A stretch of DNA of 64,000 bases from Marinobacter sp. SS5-14b (GCF_030541005.1 NZ_JASSVM010000002.1:248001-312000); one strand, 5' to 3'. Shown: positions 36,427 to 46,319, counted from the stretch's first letter. Program-made: numbers and translations. Notes: a model not told the origin generated them from the letters alone.

Positions 36427-38698
36427 AGTGAGTTGTCTCCGTTTGGGTGGCGGCCAGTTCGGGTATCCTTTCGTTCAGTGCCCGGGCGGTGGTGATCAGC
36501 TCTCGCAGTGGTACCGGGCGGCTCAGGGCAAAGCCCTGGCCCAGGTCGCAGTTCCAGTCCTGCAGCAGCGCCCAGGCGGCCATGCTTTCGATGCCCTCTG
36601 CGACCACTTTCAGCCCAAGGCCGTGGGCCATCTCAATGGTGGAGCGGACAATCAGCTGATCCTGTGGTTCGGAGTCCAGTTTCAACACAAACGACTTGTC
36701 AATTTTCAGCTCCTGAACCGGCATAGTGCGTAGCTGGGACAGGGACGAATAGCCGGTGCCGAAATCGTCTACCGACAGGGTAGCACCCAGACTCCTGATC
36801 TGGTTCAGGGTGGTGAGGGCCTTGTCCGGATCATCCATCACCGCGCTTTCCGTTACCTCAAAGGTGATCCGGTTCATGCCCCCTGGCCAGCCTTCAAAAT
36901 GACGGGCAATAGATTCGGTCAGTCCGGGCCAGGCAAGATCCATCGCCGACAGGTTGATCGCGACACCGATATCCAGGCCCTGTTCCTGCCAGGCGCGGGC
37001 GTCCTGGGCGACCAGTTTGAGTATGTGAGCGGTCAGGTCATGAATCTGCCCCGAACGTTCGGCCAGGAAGATGAATTCCTCGGGCGAAATGAATCCCAGT
37101 TCCGGGTGAATCCAGCGCACCAGCGCTTCTGCCTGAACCAGCTCGCCGGTCCGAAAATCCAGTTTGGGCTGATAGTTCATGGTCAACCCGCCTTCTTTAA
37201 TGGCGGTATGCAGATCGGAAATCAGCCGGAGTTCCCTGAGGTGGTTTTCGTCTTCGCCGGGCTGATACCGGGTAACGGAAGAGGCATTATCACCGGCTTT
37301 TTCAAACGTCAGATTCAGGCGGCGACGAAACTGGTTCGGGTCGGTCGCGTCGTCTGGCAGCGCCATGGTCACCAGAGTGATCCGCAGGGAAAACGGTGTG
37401 TTGTCCACGGGTAAGGGGGACTGCAGGTGCTGGGCCAGGGTTTGTGCCCGTTCGTTCAGCGCCCGTGGCGACATGGCCGGTAAAATCGCCAGAAATTCAT
37501 CGCCGCCGGTGCGGGCCAGCAGGGTTGCCCCAGCAAGGTGGCGGCGCAGCCGGTCTGCGGTGCCCACCAACACCTTGTCGCCTAATTCAAGGCCCAGGGT
37601 GTCGTTGATCTCGGAAAGCTCTTCCAGTCGAATGCCGATCACGCTGTAGGGGTGATGCTCCCGGAAAATTTGCCGGCTCGACTGGATCAAGGCATTGCGG
37701 TTGCCAAGGCCGGTTACATCATCGTGTGTTGCGGCGTGGCGGATGTGTTCTTCCCGCTCTTTCAGGCGGGCGACCATGTCGGTAAAGGCTTGGCTTAACT
37801 GGGCAATTTCACCGCCTGTCCGGATATCGGGAATGGCGGGTGGCGGCTCGTTACCTACCGCTCTTGCATAGTCGGCGAGTTGGCGCACAGGCTTGCCCAG
37901 TGAGCGGGCCAGAACCAGCGCCAGTGCGGTGGCCAGCGCCACGATCGCCAGAACCAGAAATGCGATCTCCACAACCCGTTGGAAATAACGCTGGAGGCTT
38001 TCTTCACGGCTGATCATCAGCACTGCCTGAATATCCGTGTTGTCGCTTGCCAGTGGCAGCGTTCTGGAGAAGAACTGGGGGTTATCCAGCAGTTTGCCCG
38101 AGTCTCCTGCGTTGGCCTGAAACGTCACTTCTGCGCCCGAAAGTCGGGCGATCACGTCGGCCAGCTCCTGGTCTATCCGGAATCCCGCGGCCATCCACGC
38201 CCGCAGCCCCGGCGCCTGCACCGGCACCAGCAAGAGTTCGTACCCGGCCTGGTTCAGCGTAAGCAGGTGGCGGTCATGGCCCTGGCTGGCGGCGGCTTTG
38301 AACATCTGACCTGGAATGTCAGGTTGCAGGCCGTCCCGAGTGCTGGCGAGCACCTGGCGGGACTGGTCGAGCACCAGCGCAAATTCTGCACCGACTCGCC
38401 GGCTGTGGTTCTCCAGAGCGCTTCGGATGGTGGCTTCGTCTCCGCTGGCGATCGCAGAGCGAAAACCAAAGTCCTGAACCAGTACCGACAGGCGAGACAA
38501 TTCCAGGGCGGTTCGCCGTTGCATCACTTCGCTGGTCAGGCGTTCGGCAATGTCCAGCTGCGCCATGGCCCGGGCTTTCTCTTCCTCAAACAGATAAGCC
38601 ATAAACAGGCCGCCGATCGACAGGCTGACCAGTACTACCAGGCCCACCATAGCGGCGATCAGGCGCCCGCGGAAACCAAGTTGGAGCGGTAACAGCAT
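36419..38698 (-). CDS. Membrane sensor HAMP-GGDEF-EAL protein
   Basis: 759 aa. A transmembrane helix at about 12-34, a periplasmic Cache-type sensor (about 40-240) and a second helix (about 243-266) lead into a HAMP linker. The GGDEF domain keeps RTGGDEFLAIL and the EAL domain keeps AEALVRW, ETESAV-type EVTESAV and DDFGTGYSS, so both active sites look complete. It controls c-di-GMP, probably in response to the exported proteins encoded on either side. The start touches the cupredoxin stop (1-nt overlap). Confidence 0.92.
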   Translation of the reverse strand: MLLPLQLGFRGRLIAAMVGLVVLVSLSIGGLFMAYLFEEEKARAMAQLDIAERLTSEVMQRRTALELSRLSVLVQDFGFRSAIASGDEATIRSALENHSRRVGAEFALVLDQSRQVLASTRDGLQPDIPGQMFKAAASQGHDRHLLTLNQAGYELLLVPVQAPGLRAWMAAGFRIDQELADVIARLSGAEVTFQANAGDSGKLLDNPQFFSRTLPLASDNTDIQAVLMISREESLQRYFQRVVEIAFLVLAIVALATALALVLARSLGKPVRQLADYARAVGNEPPPAIPDIRTGGEIAQLSQAFTDMVARLKEREEHIRHAATHDDVTGLGNRNALIQSSRQIFREHHPYSVIGIRLEELSEINDTLGLELGDKVLVGTADRLRRHLAGATLLARTGGDEFLAILPAMSPRALNERAQTLAQHLQSPLPVDNTPFSLRITLVTMALPDDATDPNQFRRRLNLTFEKAGDNASSVTRYQPGEDENHLRELRLISDLHTAIKEGGLTMNYQPKLDFRTGELVQAEALVRWIHPELGFISPEEFIFLAERSGQIHDLTAHILKLVAQDARAWQEQGLDIGVAINLSAMDLAWPGLTESIARHFEGWPGGMNRITFEVTESAVMDDPDKALTTLNQIRSLGATLSVDDFGTGYSSLSQLRTMPVQELKIDKSFVLKLDSEPQDQLIVRSTIEMAHGLGLKVVAEGIESMAAWALLQDWNCDLGQGFALSRPVPLRELITTARALNERIPELAATQTETTHYE

Positions 38699-39333
38699 CA
38701 GAGATCCCGGAATTTTTGTTGCAGCCGATCCAGCGCACTGTCGGCCTTGGGTTCGGGGGCGAGTTCCAGCGTAATTTCGGCCGGTTGATCAATGCGAACA
38801 CGGTGCTGTTCTGGTCGGGTGTTGTCGGTTAGCCGCTGGTGCCAGATGTGAACGCTCATGGTGCTCTCTGCAGGCGCCGGAACGGGTATCCGCACCCGGC
38901 CTTCGGCATCGGTTTGCCCATAGGCACCATGGGCCATGACCAAAACGAAGGCCTGCATGTGATCGTGGATATTGCAGCCCAGCTCGACAGTGCCCGGTTT
39001 GTCAAAAACGACCGGCGCTTCGGGGCGGTCAGTATAGAGTTCCAGCTCAAAGGTTTTCGCCGGCGAAAAGGAATACACATGGTGCTGGGTGGTGTCCCGG
39101 TTTGGAAACTCGACGCGGGAGCCGGCGGGCACTACGAGAACCGGCGGATGGAACTGGCGGTCTTTCTGGTAGATTTCAGTACTGACCGGCTGAGGTGGGG
39201 GGCCATAATCGAAAAACACCAGAGCGCCCGGCACCGGGCCGTCCGCGGACGACAGCGCCAGGTCAAGCACCCGGGTTTCGGCCAGGGATGCCATCGAAAA
39301 CAATGCCAGTAAACCTGTGATCAATGCGTTCAT
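38698..39333 (-). CDS. Amicyanin-like cupredoxin domain protein (methylamine-utilisation type)
   Basis: 211 aa from the ATG at 39331-39333. A signal peptide ends near MASLA. A cupredoxin domain spans about 20-133: VPAGSRVEFPNRDTTQHHVYSF gives His84, and VELGCNIHDHMQAFVLV gives Cys120, His123 and Met126, i.e. the C-x2-H-x2-M spacing of amicyanin type 1 copper sites. A C-terminal beta domain follows. Proteins of this kind are often annotated as methylamine utilisation protein, but no mau gene is nearby. Copper binding and a periplasmic redox role are inferred from the ligands. Confidence 0.82.
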   Translation of the reverse strand: MNALITGLLALFSMASLAETRVLDLALSSADGPVPGALVFFDYGPPPQPVSTEIYQKDRQFHPPVLVVPAGSRVEFPNRDTTQHHVYSFSPAKTFELELYTDRPEAPVVFDKPGTVELGCNIHDHMQAFVLVMAHGAYGQTDAEGRVRIPVPAPAESTMSVHIWHQRLTDNTRPEQHRVRIDQPAEITLELAPEPKADSALDRLQQKFRDL

Positions 39334-39349
39334 GAATAGATACGGCCTT

Positions 39350-40039
39350 TCAGAATGCACCCGGGCTCAGTGAAAAATGGATGTGGTTACGTTCCAGCAG
39401 GTGCTCCCAAAACTGGCGCATCCAGTCCCAGGCCCGGTTATTGACCTGGTTAACGAAGGGCTCAAGATCCAGGCTGTAGTAGTCGGGTGTTCCGGCAATC
39501 TGCAGTACGGTAATGGTAATGGAATCGTCCAGTTCATTGGCAAAGGGCTCACCGATCAATTCGTGAACCAACAGATTTGCGCGAGTTGCTTCCAGGTCAA
39601 TCAGTTCGCTGGCCCGGATCGAACGGTTATTGTCGTGCATTTCTTCCATCAGGCGATGGCACAGGTAGGCACGAATCAGCAAGCCATCCAGGCCGTCATA
39701 CTTTACTAGCAAAACGGAAGGCTGTGTAAAGTATCGGGCGGCTGCGTCGATGAATGGTTGAAACAAATCCTGTATGCCGGCTTCACGGGCACAGGCATCC
39801 ACGCATTCAATAAGCCGCGGCGCCATTTCGATGTATTCGATGGCGAACTGGAACAGGCAGGTGGCAGGGTTGTAGCCATCGACGGTAACCGACGTTGGCA
39901 GCCGGCTGGCTTTCTCTTTCATCTGCCGAAGAAAGGTGCCAGAGCGGGCTTCCTTCCGCCGTGCCTGATCAATAATCTCGAGGACTGCCTGTGGTGTCAT
40001 TGCAGGAGATGCCGATGTCTGTACGAATTGAGGTCGCAA
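39350..40039 (-). CDS. Unknown cytoplasmic protein, first gene of the copper/c-di-GMP operon
   Basis: 229 aa from a TTG at 40037-40039, chosen because a perfect AAGGAGG (40050-40044) lies 4 nt upstream; the frame is open to 40132. There is no signal peptide or membrane helix. It is mostly helical (AVLEIIDQARRKEARSGTFLRQM..., CLFQFAIEYIEMAPRLIECVDACAREAG) with several His and Cys but no motif I recognise. It ends 16 nt before the cupredoxin gene on the same strand, so co-transcription is likely. Confidence 0.75.
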   Translation of the reverse strand: MRPQFVQTSASPAMTPQAVLEIIDQARRKEARSGTFLRQMKEKASRLPTSVTVDGYNPATCLFQFAIEYIEMAPRLIECVDACAREAGIQDLFQPFIDAAARYFTQPSVLLVKYDGLDGLLIRAYLCHRLMEEMHDNNRSIRASELIDLEATRANLLVHELIGEPFANELDDSITITVLQIAGTPDYYSLDLEPFVNQVNNRAWDWMRQFWEHLLERNHIHFSLSPGAF

Positions 40040-40192
40040 GGCGCCTCCTTGGTTTATCCAGGAGCAACCGAGAGCAGGGAAGCGGGGGCTGGCTACCTCA
40101 ACATGCCTGCCGTTTCTGATTATTGTAGCCAAGATTTCAGGGAGTGCTGTGGCCGCAGATTAAATTACACGCCAACGGTCAGGAGAAAGCCC

Positions 40193-41536
40193 CTATGGCT
40201 GCCTGAACCACCGATCATCACGGGTGTAGCACCAGCACAGCCAGCCCATGCTGGCGGCCCGGGCCAGCATCAGGCTGATCAGCGCCAACCACAGTCCGTG
40301 GTTGCCCCAGCCGGTCGTCAGCCACCACACCGGCAGGAACACTACGAGTGCAGAAAACAGCATGGTGTTCTGCATTTCCCGGGTGCGGGTGGCGCCGATG
40401 AATACGCCGTCCAGCAGGTAACTCCAAACGGCGGAAAAAGGCAGCAGCCAGAGCCATGGCAGGTACTGCCAGGCGGTGGTTTGTACCTCTTCAATACCGG
40501 TCAACAGGCTGATCAGCCAACGGCCCCCCAGTACAAAGGTGACGGTCAGCAACAGTGCGCCCCAAAGCGACCAGCGCAGGGCGCTATTGAATACGACTTT
40601 GAACTGCCGTTTGCTGCCCTTGCCTATGGCTTCGCCAATCAGCGCTTCCGCGGCGTTGGCAAAGCCGTCCAGAGCGTTGGAAATCACCAGCAAAAAGGTG
40701 ATCAGCACGGCATTGGCGGCCAGAATGATGTCGCCTTGCCGGGCGCCCTGGGCGGTAAAAAAGGCCAGGCACAGCAGCAGCGCGATGGTGCGCACCATGA
40801 TGTAGCGGTTCACCTGCAGGATGCGCAGATAATCCGACAGCTTACCGAATAGCTCCCGGGTCAGTTGCTGGCCCTCCGGTATGCGCCTGAGCACGATCAT
40901 GACACCAATGGCGGTGGCACCGTATTCGGCCATGACGGTCGCCATGGCGACACCCCGGCTGTTCCAGCCCAACACGGTCACGAAGAACACGTCCAGCACA
41001 ATGTTGATGCCATTGGCGATAATCAGCATCACCATGGGCCCACGCGGGAACTGGGTGCCGATCAGCCAGCCCACCAGAGTGTACTGGCAAAGCACAGCCG
41101 GGGCACTCCAGATTCTTATGGCGGCATATTCCGCAGCCAGTGCGGCGACGTCCGGGCTGGGGTTCATCAGCTGCAGGCCGACAGAAATCAGCGGACGGTG
41201 GAACAGGATAAGCAACAGACCGATGGCCACCGCCAGCATCAGCGAGCGCACCAGCAGTGCCACCTGGTTGAACGAGTCCCGTTGGCCCCAGGCCTGGGCT
41301 GCCAGCCCCGTCGTGCCCATGCGCATGAAGCCGAATGTCCAGTACAGAATGCTGAACAGGTTGGCCCCCACCGCCACGGCACCCAGGTACTCGGGGCTGT
41401 CCAGATGACCGAGCACGGCCGTGTCCACCAGGCCCAGCAGGGGCACGGTGAGGTTGGTGAGCATCAGTGGCCAGGCCAATATCCAGAGGCGTCGGTCGGT
41501 GGCACGGACGAATGATTTATGTGTTCGGGTTATCAA
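40193..41536 (-). CDS. MATE family efflux transporter (DinF-like)
   Basis: 447 aa with twelve predicted helices. MATE hallmarks are ILAWPLMLTNLTVPLLGLVDTAVLGHLDSPEYLGAVAVG at the N-terminus and the repeated half starting around 235. AFFTAQGARQGDIILAANAVLITF and FANAAEALIGEAIGKGSK place it in the DinF branch. It would export cationic drugs or metabolites by Na+ or H+ antiport. It is a single gene, divergent from the cox operon across about 190 nt. Confidence 0.92.
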   Translation of the reverse strand: MITRTHKSFVRATDRRLWILAWPLMLTNLTVPLLGLVDTAVLGHLDSPEYLGAVAVGANLFSILYWTFGFMRMGTTGLAAQAWGQRDSFNQVALLVRSLMLAVAIGLLLILFHRPLISVGLQLMNPSPDVAALAAEYAAIRIWSAPAVLCQYTLVGWLIGTQFPRGPMVMLIIANGINIVLDVFFVTVLGWNSRGVAMATVMAEYGATAIGVMIVLRRIPEGQQLTRELFGKLSDYLRILQVNRYIMVRTIALLLCLAFFTAQGARQGDIILAANAVLITFLLVISNALDGFANAAEALIGEAIGKGSKRQFKVVFNSALRWSLWGALLLTVTFVLGGRWLISLLTGIEEVQTTAWQYLPWLWLLPFSAVWSYLLDGVFIGATRTREMQNTMLFSALVVFLPVWWLTTGWGNHGLWLALISLMLARAASMGWLCWCYTRDDRWFRQP

Positions 41537-41723
41537 AACTGATTATTTATCCATTTTAGATTTAATGATTTTTTAGTCTTTTTTTGATCTGTGTCTACAC
41601 TGATCATTGATGTATCCATAAGCAGGCTTTCACTCGCGGTTGTTCCGGTGTTGCGAGCGCCGGTATCTATCGTCGAGGGATGACGCAAAATCCGACAAGA
41701 ATAACACTCTGTGGAGACACAGT

Positions 41724-42848
41724 ATGCGCGTGCATGCCAAGCGGGCAATTGCCCTAGTCGCTGGTCTGTTGCTGCCGGCAGTGGTCATGGCCGACTGGAC
41801 CATGAACATGACACCGGGCGTAACCGGTACCAGCAACGAGATTTTCAGCCTTCACATGACCATTCTATGGATCTGCGTAGCCATCGGCGTGGTGGTGTTC
41901 GGGGTCATGTTCTGGTCGATTTTTGCCCACCGTAAGTCCCAGGGCTATAAACCGGCGAATTTCCATGAAAACACAGTCGTGGAGGTTCTCTGGACCATTA
42001 TTCCGTTGGCGATTCTGGTGGCCATGGCGGTGCCCGCGACCGCGACCCTGATGGATATGTACGACACCAGCGAATCCGAAGTGGATATCAAGATTACCGG
42101 CTACCAGTGGCGCTGGCAGTATGAGTATATCAACGACGACTTTGGCTATTTCTCCGGCCTTTCGACACCCAGGGACCAGATCGAGAACCGTCAGGCCAAG
42201 GGTGAAAACTATCTGTTGGAGGTGGATAACCCGTTGGTGATTCCGGTCGGTAAGAAAGTGCGCTTTTTGCTGACCGCGAATGACGTTATCCATTCCTGGT
42301 GGGTGCCGGCTTTCGGTGTGAAGAAAGACGCCATCCCCGGCTTTATCAACGAAACCTGGACCCGTGTGGATGAACCCGGCACTTACCGCGGTCAGTGCAC
42401 CGAGCTGTGTGGCAAGGACCATGGCTTCATGCCGGTAGTGGTTAAGGCCGTTCCAGAAGAAGAGTACGCGGCTTGGGTGGCCGAGCAGAAAGCGGCGGCC
42501 GAGGCGGAGCGTCAGCTGACCGAGAAAGACTGGACCCTCGAAGACCTGATGGCCCGGGGCGAAAAAGCCTACGCCACCGCTTGTGCCTCGTGCCACCAGG
42601 CAGACGGTACCGGCATGCCGCCGGCCTTCCCGGCGTTGAAGGGTAGCCAGATCGCACTCGAGGATATGAACGCGCACATCGACATCGTGGTGAACGGCAA
42701 ATCCGGCACAGCGATGCAGGCTTTCGGTGGCCAGCTGAGCGAGGTTGACCTGGCGGCGGTGATTACCTATGAGCGGAATGCCTGGGGTAACAACACCGGT
42801 GAAATGGTCACGCCCAAAGAAATTTTTGATTACAAGAATCAGCAGTAA
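41724..42848 (+). CDS. coxB: Cytochrome c oxidase subunit II with fused cytochrome c domain
   Basis: 374 aa from the ATG at 41724, with GGAG upstream. Signal peptide, two transmembrane helices, then the CuA domain: ITGYQWRWQYEY and CTELCGKDHGFMPVVV (C-x3-C-x3-H-x2-M). A C-terminal class I cytochrome c domain (about 285-365) carries CASCH and a distal Met (AMQAFGGQLS). The fused cytochrome makes this a caa3/aa3-type oxidase. First gene of the oxidase operon. Confidence 0.96.
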   Translation: MRVHAKRAIALVAGLLLPAVVMADWTMNMTPGVTGTSNEIFSLHMTILWICVAIGVVVFGVMFWSIFAHRKSQGYKPANFHENTVVEVLWTIIPLAILVAMAVPATATLMDMYDTSESEVDIKITGYQWRWQYEYINDDFGYFSGLSTPRDQIENRQAKGENYLLEVDNPLVIPVGKKVRFLLTANDVIHSWWVPAFGVKKDAIPGFINETWTRVDEPGTYRGQCTELCGKDHGFMPVVVKAVPEEEYAAWVAEQKAAAEAERQLTEKDWTLEDLMARGEKAYATACASCHQADGTGMPPAFPALKGSQIALEDMNAHIDIVVNGKSGTAMQAFGGQLSEVDLAAVITYERNAWGNNTGEMVTPKEIFDYKNQQ

Positions 42849-42905
42849 TCGACGCCAGATAACAATAATCACCAGCCATAACAAACGGCGGTAACGGGGG
42901 TTTTC

Positions 42906-44489
42906 ATGAGTGCGGTTGCAGATACCCACAGCCAGGAACATCACCACGGCCCGGTCAAAGGCATCAGCCGCTGGCTGTTGACCACGAACCATAAAGACAT
43001 CGGGTCGATGTACCTGATCTTCAGCTTTGCCATGTTCCTGCTGGGTGGCAGCATGGCGATGGTGATCCGGGCCGAGTTGTTCCAGCCGGGCCTGCAGATT
43101 GTGCAGCCGGAATTCTTTAACCAGATGACCACCATGCACGGCTTGATCATGGTGTTTGGTGCGGTCATGCCGGCCTTTGTGGGGCTGGCCAACTGGATGC
43201 TGCCGCTGATGATCGGGGCTCCGGATATGGCCCTGCCACGGATGAACAACTGGAGTTTCTGGTTGCTGCCCTGTGCGTTCCTGATTCTGGTCTCCACTCT
43301 GTTCATGGAGGGTGGCGCTCCCAACTTCGGCTGGACCTTCTACGCACCACTGTCGACGACCTACGGGCCGCCGAGCACCACCTTCTTCATTTTTGCGGTG
43401 CACATCATGGGCGTGTCGTCGATCATGGGTGCCATTAACGTGATTGCCACCATCCTGAACATGCGGGCTCCGGGCATGACCCTGATGAAAATGCCGCTGT
43501 TCGTGTGGACCTGGCTGATTACGGCCTTCCTGTTGATTGCGGTGATGCCGGTACTGGCCGGTGCGGTCACCATGATGCTGATGGACATCAACTTCGGCAC
43601 CTCGTTCTTTGATGCCTCGGGCGGCGGCGATCCGGTGCTGTTCCAGCACGTATTCTGGTTCTTCGGGCACCCAGAGGTGTACATCATGATCTTGCCGGCC
43701 TTCGGGGCTATTTCCCATATCGTGCCGGCGTTCTCCCGCAAGCCGCTGTTCGGCTATGCCTCCATGGTGTATGCCGTGGGCGCCATTGCCCTGCTCTCCT
43801 TCCTCGTATGGGCGCACCACATGTTTACCGTGGGCATTCCGCTGGCGGGGCAGCTGTTCTTTATGTACGCCACCCTGCTGATTGCCGTCCCCACCGGCGT
43901 AAAGGTGTTCAACTGGGTCACCACCATGTTCCGGGGCTCACTGAGCTTTGAGGCGCCGATGCTGTTTGCCGTCGCCTTTATCATCCTGTTTACCATCGGC
44001 GGTTTCTCCGGGCTGATGTTGGCCATCGCCCCGGCAGACTTCCAGTACCACGACACCTACTTTGTGGTGGCGCACTTCCACTATGTGCTGGTGCCCGGAG
44101 CCATCTTTGGCATCTTTGCCTCGGCCTACTTCTGGCTACCCAAGTGGACCGGCCACATGTATGACGAAACCCTGGCCAAGACACACTTCTGGCTGTCATT
44201 TGTCGGCATGAACCTGGCGTTCTTCCCGATGCACTTCCTGGGGCTGGCGGGCATGCCGCGGCGGATTCCGGATTACGCGTTGCAGTTCGCCGATTTCAAC
44301 ATGGTGTCCAGCATTGGCGCGTTCATGTTCGGCGTCACCCAGCTGCTGTTCCTGTTTATTGTGGTGAAGTGCGTGCGTGGTGGTGAGAAAGCGGCCGCAA
44401 AACCCTGGGATGGCGCAGAGGGTCTGGAGTGGACAGTTCCGTCACCCGCTCCCTACCACACCTTCTCCACACCACCGGAAGTGAAATAA
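42906..44489 (+). CDS. coxA: Cytochrome c oxidase subunit I
   Basis: 527 aa, 12 transmembrane helices, carrying haem a and the haem a3-CuB centre. Signatures: TMHGLIMVFGAVMP (haem a His), WFFGHPEVYIMILPAFG (CuB His with the His-Tyr crosslink pair HPEVY), WAHHMFTVG (CuB ligands) and YFVVAHFHYVL (haem ligands). It is an A-type haem-copper oxidase core that reduces O2 to water and pumps protons. Confidence 0.98.
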   Translation: MSAVADTHSQEHHHGPVKGISRWLLTTNHKDIGSMYLIFSFAMFLLGGSMAMVIRAELFQPGLQIVQPEFFNQMTTMHGLIMVFGAVMPAFVGLANWMLPLMIGAPDMALPRMNNWSFWLLPCAFLILVSTLFMEGGAPNFGWTFYAPLSTTYGPPSTTFFIFAVHIMGVSSIMGAINVIATILNMRAPGMTLMKMPLFVWTWLITAFLLIAVMPVLAGAVTMMLMDINFGTSFFDASGGGDPVLFQHVFWFFGHPEVYIMILPAFGAISHIVPAFSRKPLFGYASMVYAVGAIALLSFLVWAHHMFTVGIPLAGQLFFMYATLLIAVPTGVKVFNWVTTMFRGSLSFEAPMLFAVAFIILFTIGGFSGLMLAIAPADFQYHDTYFVVAHFHYVLVPGAIFGIFASAYFWLPKWTGHMYDETLAKTHFWLSFVGMNLAFFPMHFLGLAGMPRRIPDYALQFADFNMVSSIGAFMFGVTQLLFLFIVVKCVRGGEKAAAKPWDGAEGLEWTVPSPAPYHTFSTPPEVK

Positions 44490-44504
44490 CCGGGAGCCGT
44501 AGCT

Positions 44505-45101
44505 ATGGCCGAACAGCAACCACAACAGGGCAAGCGCAGTAACAGCCGGGTGATCGCCTGGTGCATGGCCGGGGTGGTTGGCATGTTTGCCTTCGGGTTT
44601 GCGCTGGTGCCTCTGTACGACGTGTTTTGTGAGATTACTGGCATCAATGGCAAGACCGGGGGCCGCTATGAAGCCAGCGCCAGCAGCCAAGTTGATGAGA
44701 ATCGCACGGTTACCGTGCAGTTCCTGGCCAGCAACGGCCCGGGGATGTCCTGGGAGTTCCGGCCGGTGGTTCGCAGTGTGAAGGTGCACCCGGGTGAGTC
44801 GAAAGCGGTAAATTTCTTTGCTGCCAACCCCACCGATCACGCCATGGTGGGGCAAGCTGTGCCCAGCCTGTCGCCTTCAGAAGGCACGTTGTATTTCCAC
44901 AAGACCGAGTGTTTCTGTTTCAACCAGCAACCCCTGGAAGCCGGAGAAAGCGTTGAAATGCCGCTGGTGTTTATTGTGGACCCGGACATACCCGAACATA
45001 TTACCAAGCTGACCCTGTCCTACACCCTCTATGATCAGGGCCAGCCAGCGAACGTCTCTGGCCCGGTACGGGCAGACAAAACAACCAACAATAACGGCTA
45101 A
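44505..45101 (+). CDS. ctaG: Cytochrome c oxidase assembly protein CtaG/Cox11
   Basis: 198 aa. One transmembrane helix (about 18-40, ending YDVFCEITGINGKTGG), then a periplasmic Ig-like copper chaperone domain with the copper-binding ECFCFNQQPL motif. It delivers copper to the CuB site of subunit I. Sits between coxA and coxC, as usual. Confidence 0.96.
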   Translation: MAEQQPQQGKRSNSRVIAWCMAGVVGMFAFGFALVPLYDVFCEITGINGKTGGRYEASASSQVDENRTVTVQFLASNGPGMSWEFRPVVRSVKVHPGESKAVNFFAANPTDHAMVGQAVPSLSPSEGTLYFHKTECFCFNQQPLEAGESVEMPLVFIVDPDIPEHITKLTLSYTLYDQGQPANVSGPVRADKTTNNNG

Positions 45102-45117
45102 GCCATCGGAGACAGCT

Positions 45118-46005
45118 ATGGCGGATCACCAGACCTATTACGTTCCCGAGCAGAGTAAATGGCCCATTATCGCTACCGTTGGCATGGGCGTGACCCTGTA
45201 TGGCGCTGCGTCGATCATGGTCAACGGCAATCAGGGCGAGAGTACAACCGGCGCCTGGTTCATGTTCTGGATAGGCGCTCTGATCATGGCCTACATGCTG
45301 TTTGGCTGGTTCGGAAGCGTGATCCGTGAAAGCCGGGCAGGCCTCTATAGCGACCAGATGGACCGCTCGTTCCGGTGGGGCATGAGCTGGTTTATTTTCT
45401 CGGAGGTGATGTTTTTTGCAGCCTTCTTCGGCGCGCTGTTCTATGTGAGGGTGTTTGTGGTGCCCTGGCTCGGCGGTGAGGGCGATAAGGGCAGTACCAA
45501 CATGCTCTGGGAGGGCTTTCAGGCAAGTTGGCCACTGGTCAGCAACCCGGACCCACAAGCCTATCAAGGGCCAAAAGAGGTTATCAGCGCATGGGGACTG
45601 CCATTGATCAACACCATTCTTCTGGTGACCTCCTCCTTCACGGTGACCGTTGCTCACCATGCTCTGAAGGCGGGTAACCGGGCGAAGGTAAAGTTATGGC
45701 TGGGGCTGACGATTGCTCTGGCGGTGGTGTTCATGTTCGTTCAGGGCTACGAGTACGCCCACGCCTACAACGACCTGGATCTGACCCTGCAATCCGGCAT
45801 CTACGGCAGTACCTTCTTCATGCTTACCGGTTTCCACGGTGCCCACGTGATGCTGGGTACCTTGATGCTGGTCATTATGCTGATTCGCATTACCAAGGGG
45901 CATTTCACGGCCGATAACCATTTTGGTTTCGAGGCGGCCTCCTGGTATTGGCATTTTGTGGATGTTGTCTGGCTGGGCCTGTTCGTTTTTGTTTATGTGA
46001 TTTGA
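45118..46005 (+). CDS. coxC: Cytochrome c oxidase subunit III
   Basis: 295 aa from the ATG at 45118 with CGGAGA upstream; an earlier in-frame start would overlap ctaG. Seven transmembrane helices. SEVMFFAAFFGALF and FHGAHVMLG plus SWYWHFVDVVWLGLFVFVYVI are typical of subunit III. Confidence 0.96.
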   Translation: MADHQTYYVPEQSKWPIIATVGMGVTLYGAASIMVNGNQGESTTGAWFMFWIGALIMAYMLFGWFGSVIRESRAGLYSDQMDRSFRWGMSWFIFSEVMFFAAFFGALFYVRVFVVPWLGGEGDKGSTNMLWEGFQASWPLVSNPDPQAYQGPKEVISAWGLPLINTILLVTSSFTVTVAHHALKAGNRAKVKLWLGLTIALAVVFMFVQGYEYAHAYNDLDLTLQSGIYGSTFFMLTGFHGAHVMLGTLMLVIMLIRITKGHFTADNHFGFEAASWYWHFVDVVWLGLFVFVYVI

Positions 46006-46018
46006 TCGGGAATGGTCA

Positions 46019-46222
46019 TCAGGGTGTCGGGTTGAGTGTCAGGCTTCCGGTCCAGAGCGAGATCAGTACCAGGGCGAGCAGCAGGACACTCAGCGCGACC
46101 CGGATGGCCAGAGAGTTCACCACACGCCGGGTTTTGCCGCCATCGCGGATCAGGAAAAACAGACCACTGAACAGACTGGCGAGAACGGCCAGAAGCAGTA
46201 TGACGATGGCAAATTTGAGCAT
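46019..46222 (-). CDS. DUF2909 twin-transmembrane protein
   Basis: A 67-aa protein with two hydrophobic helices (about 2-25 and 40-61) joined by a short basic loop, RDGGKTRRVVNSLAIR. It is encoded opposite to the oxidase genes between coxC and SURF1, the same position as in pseudomonads. A role in oxidase assembly is a guess from context only. Confidence 0.85.
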   Translation of the reverse strand: MLKFAIVILLLAVLASLFSGLFFLIRDGGKTRRVVNSLAIRVALSVLLLALVLISLWTGSLTLNPTP

Positions 46223-46319
46223 GGAGTATCCCGTTATTATCAGATTTTATGAGGTTGGGATTTCCGGGCGGTGCCCGAAGCGTGTATTCACTATAGCAAA
46301 GCATGGGTAGGTCGTTTTA

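Noticed and set aside
38698..39333. Methylamine utilisation pathway
   Set aside because: Only a cupredoxin-like protein is present; no methylamine dehydrogenase or other mau genes are found, so the pathway label would mislead.
41865..43820. A 651-codon open frame antisense to coxB and coxA
   Set aside because: Shadow of two highly conserved genes; composition (His/Gly/Gln repeats) is that of a complement frame.
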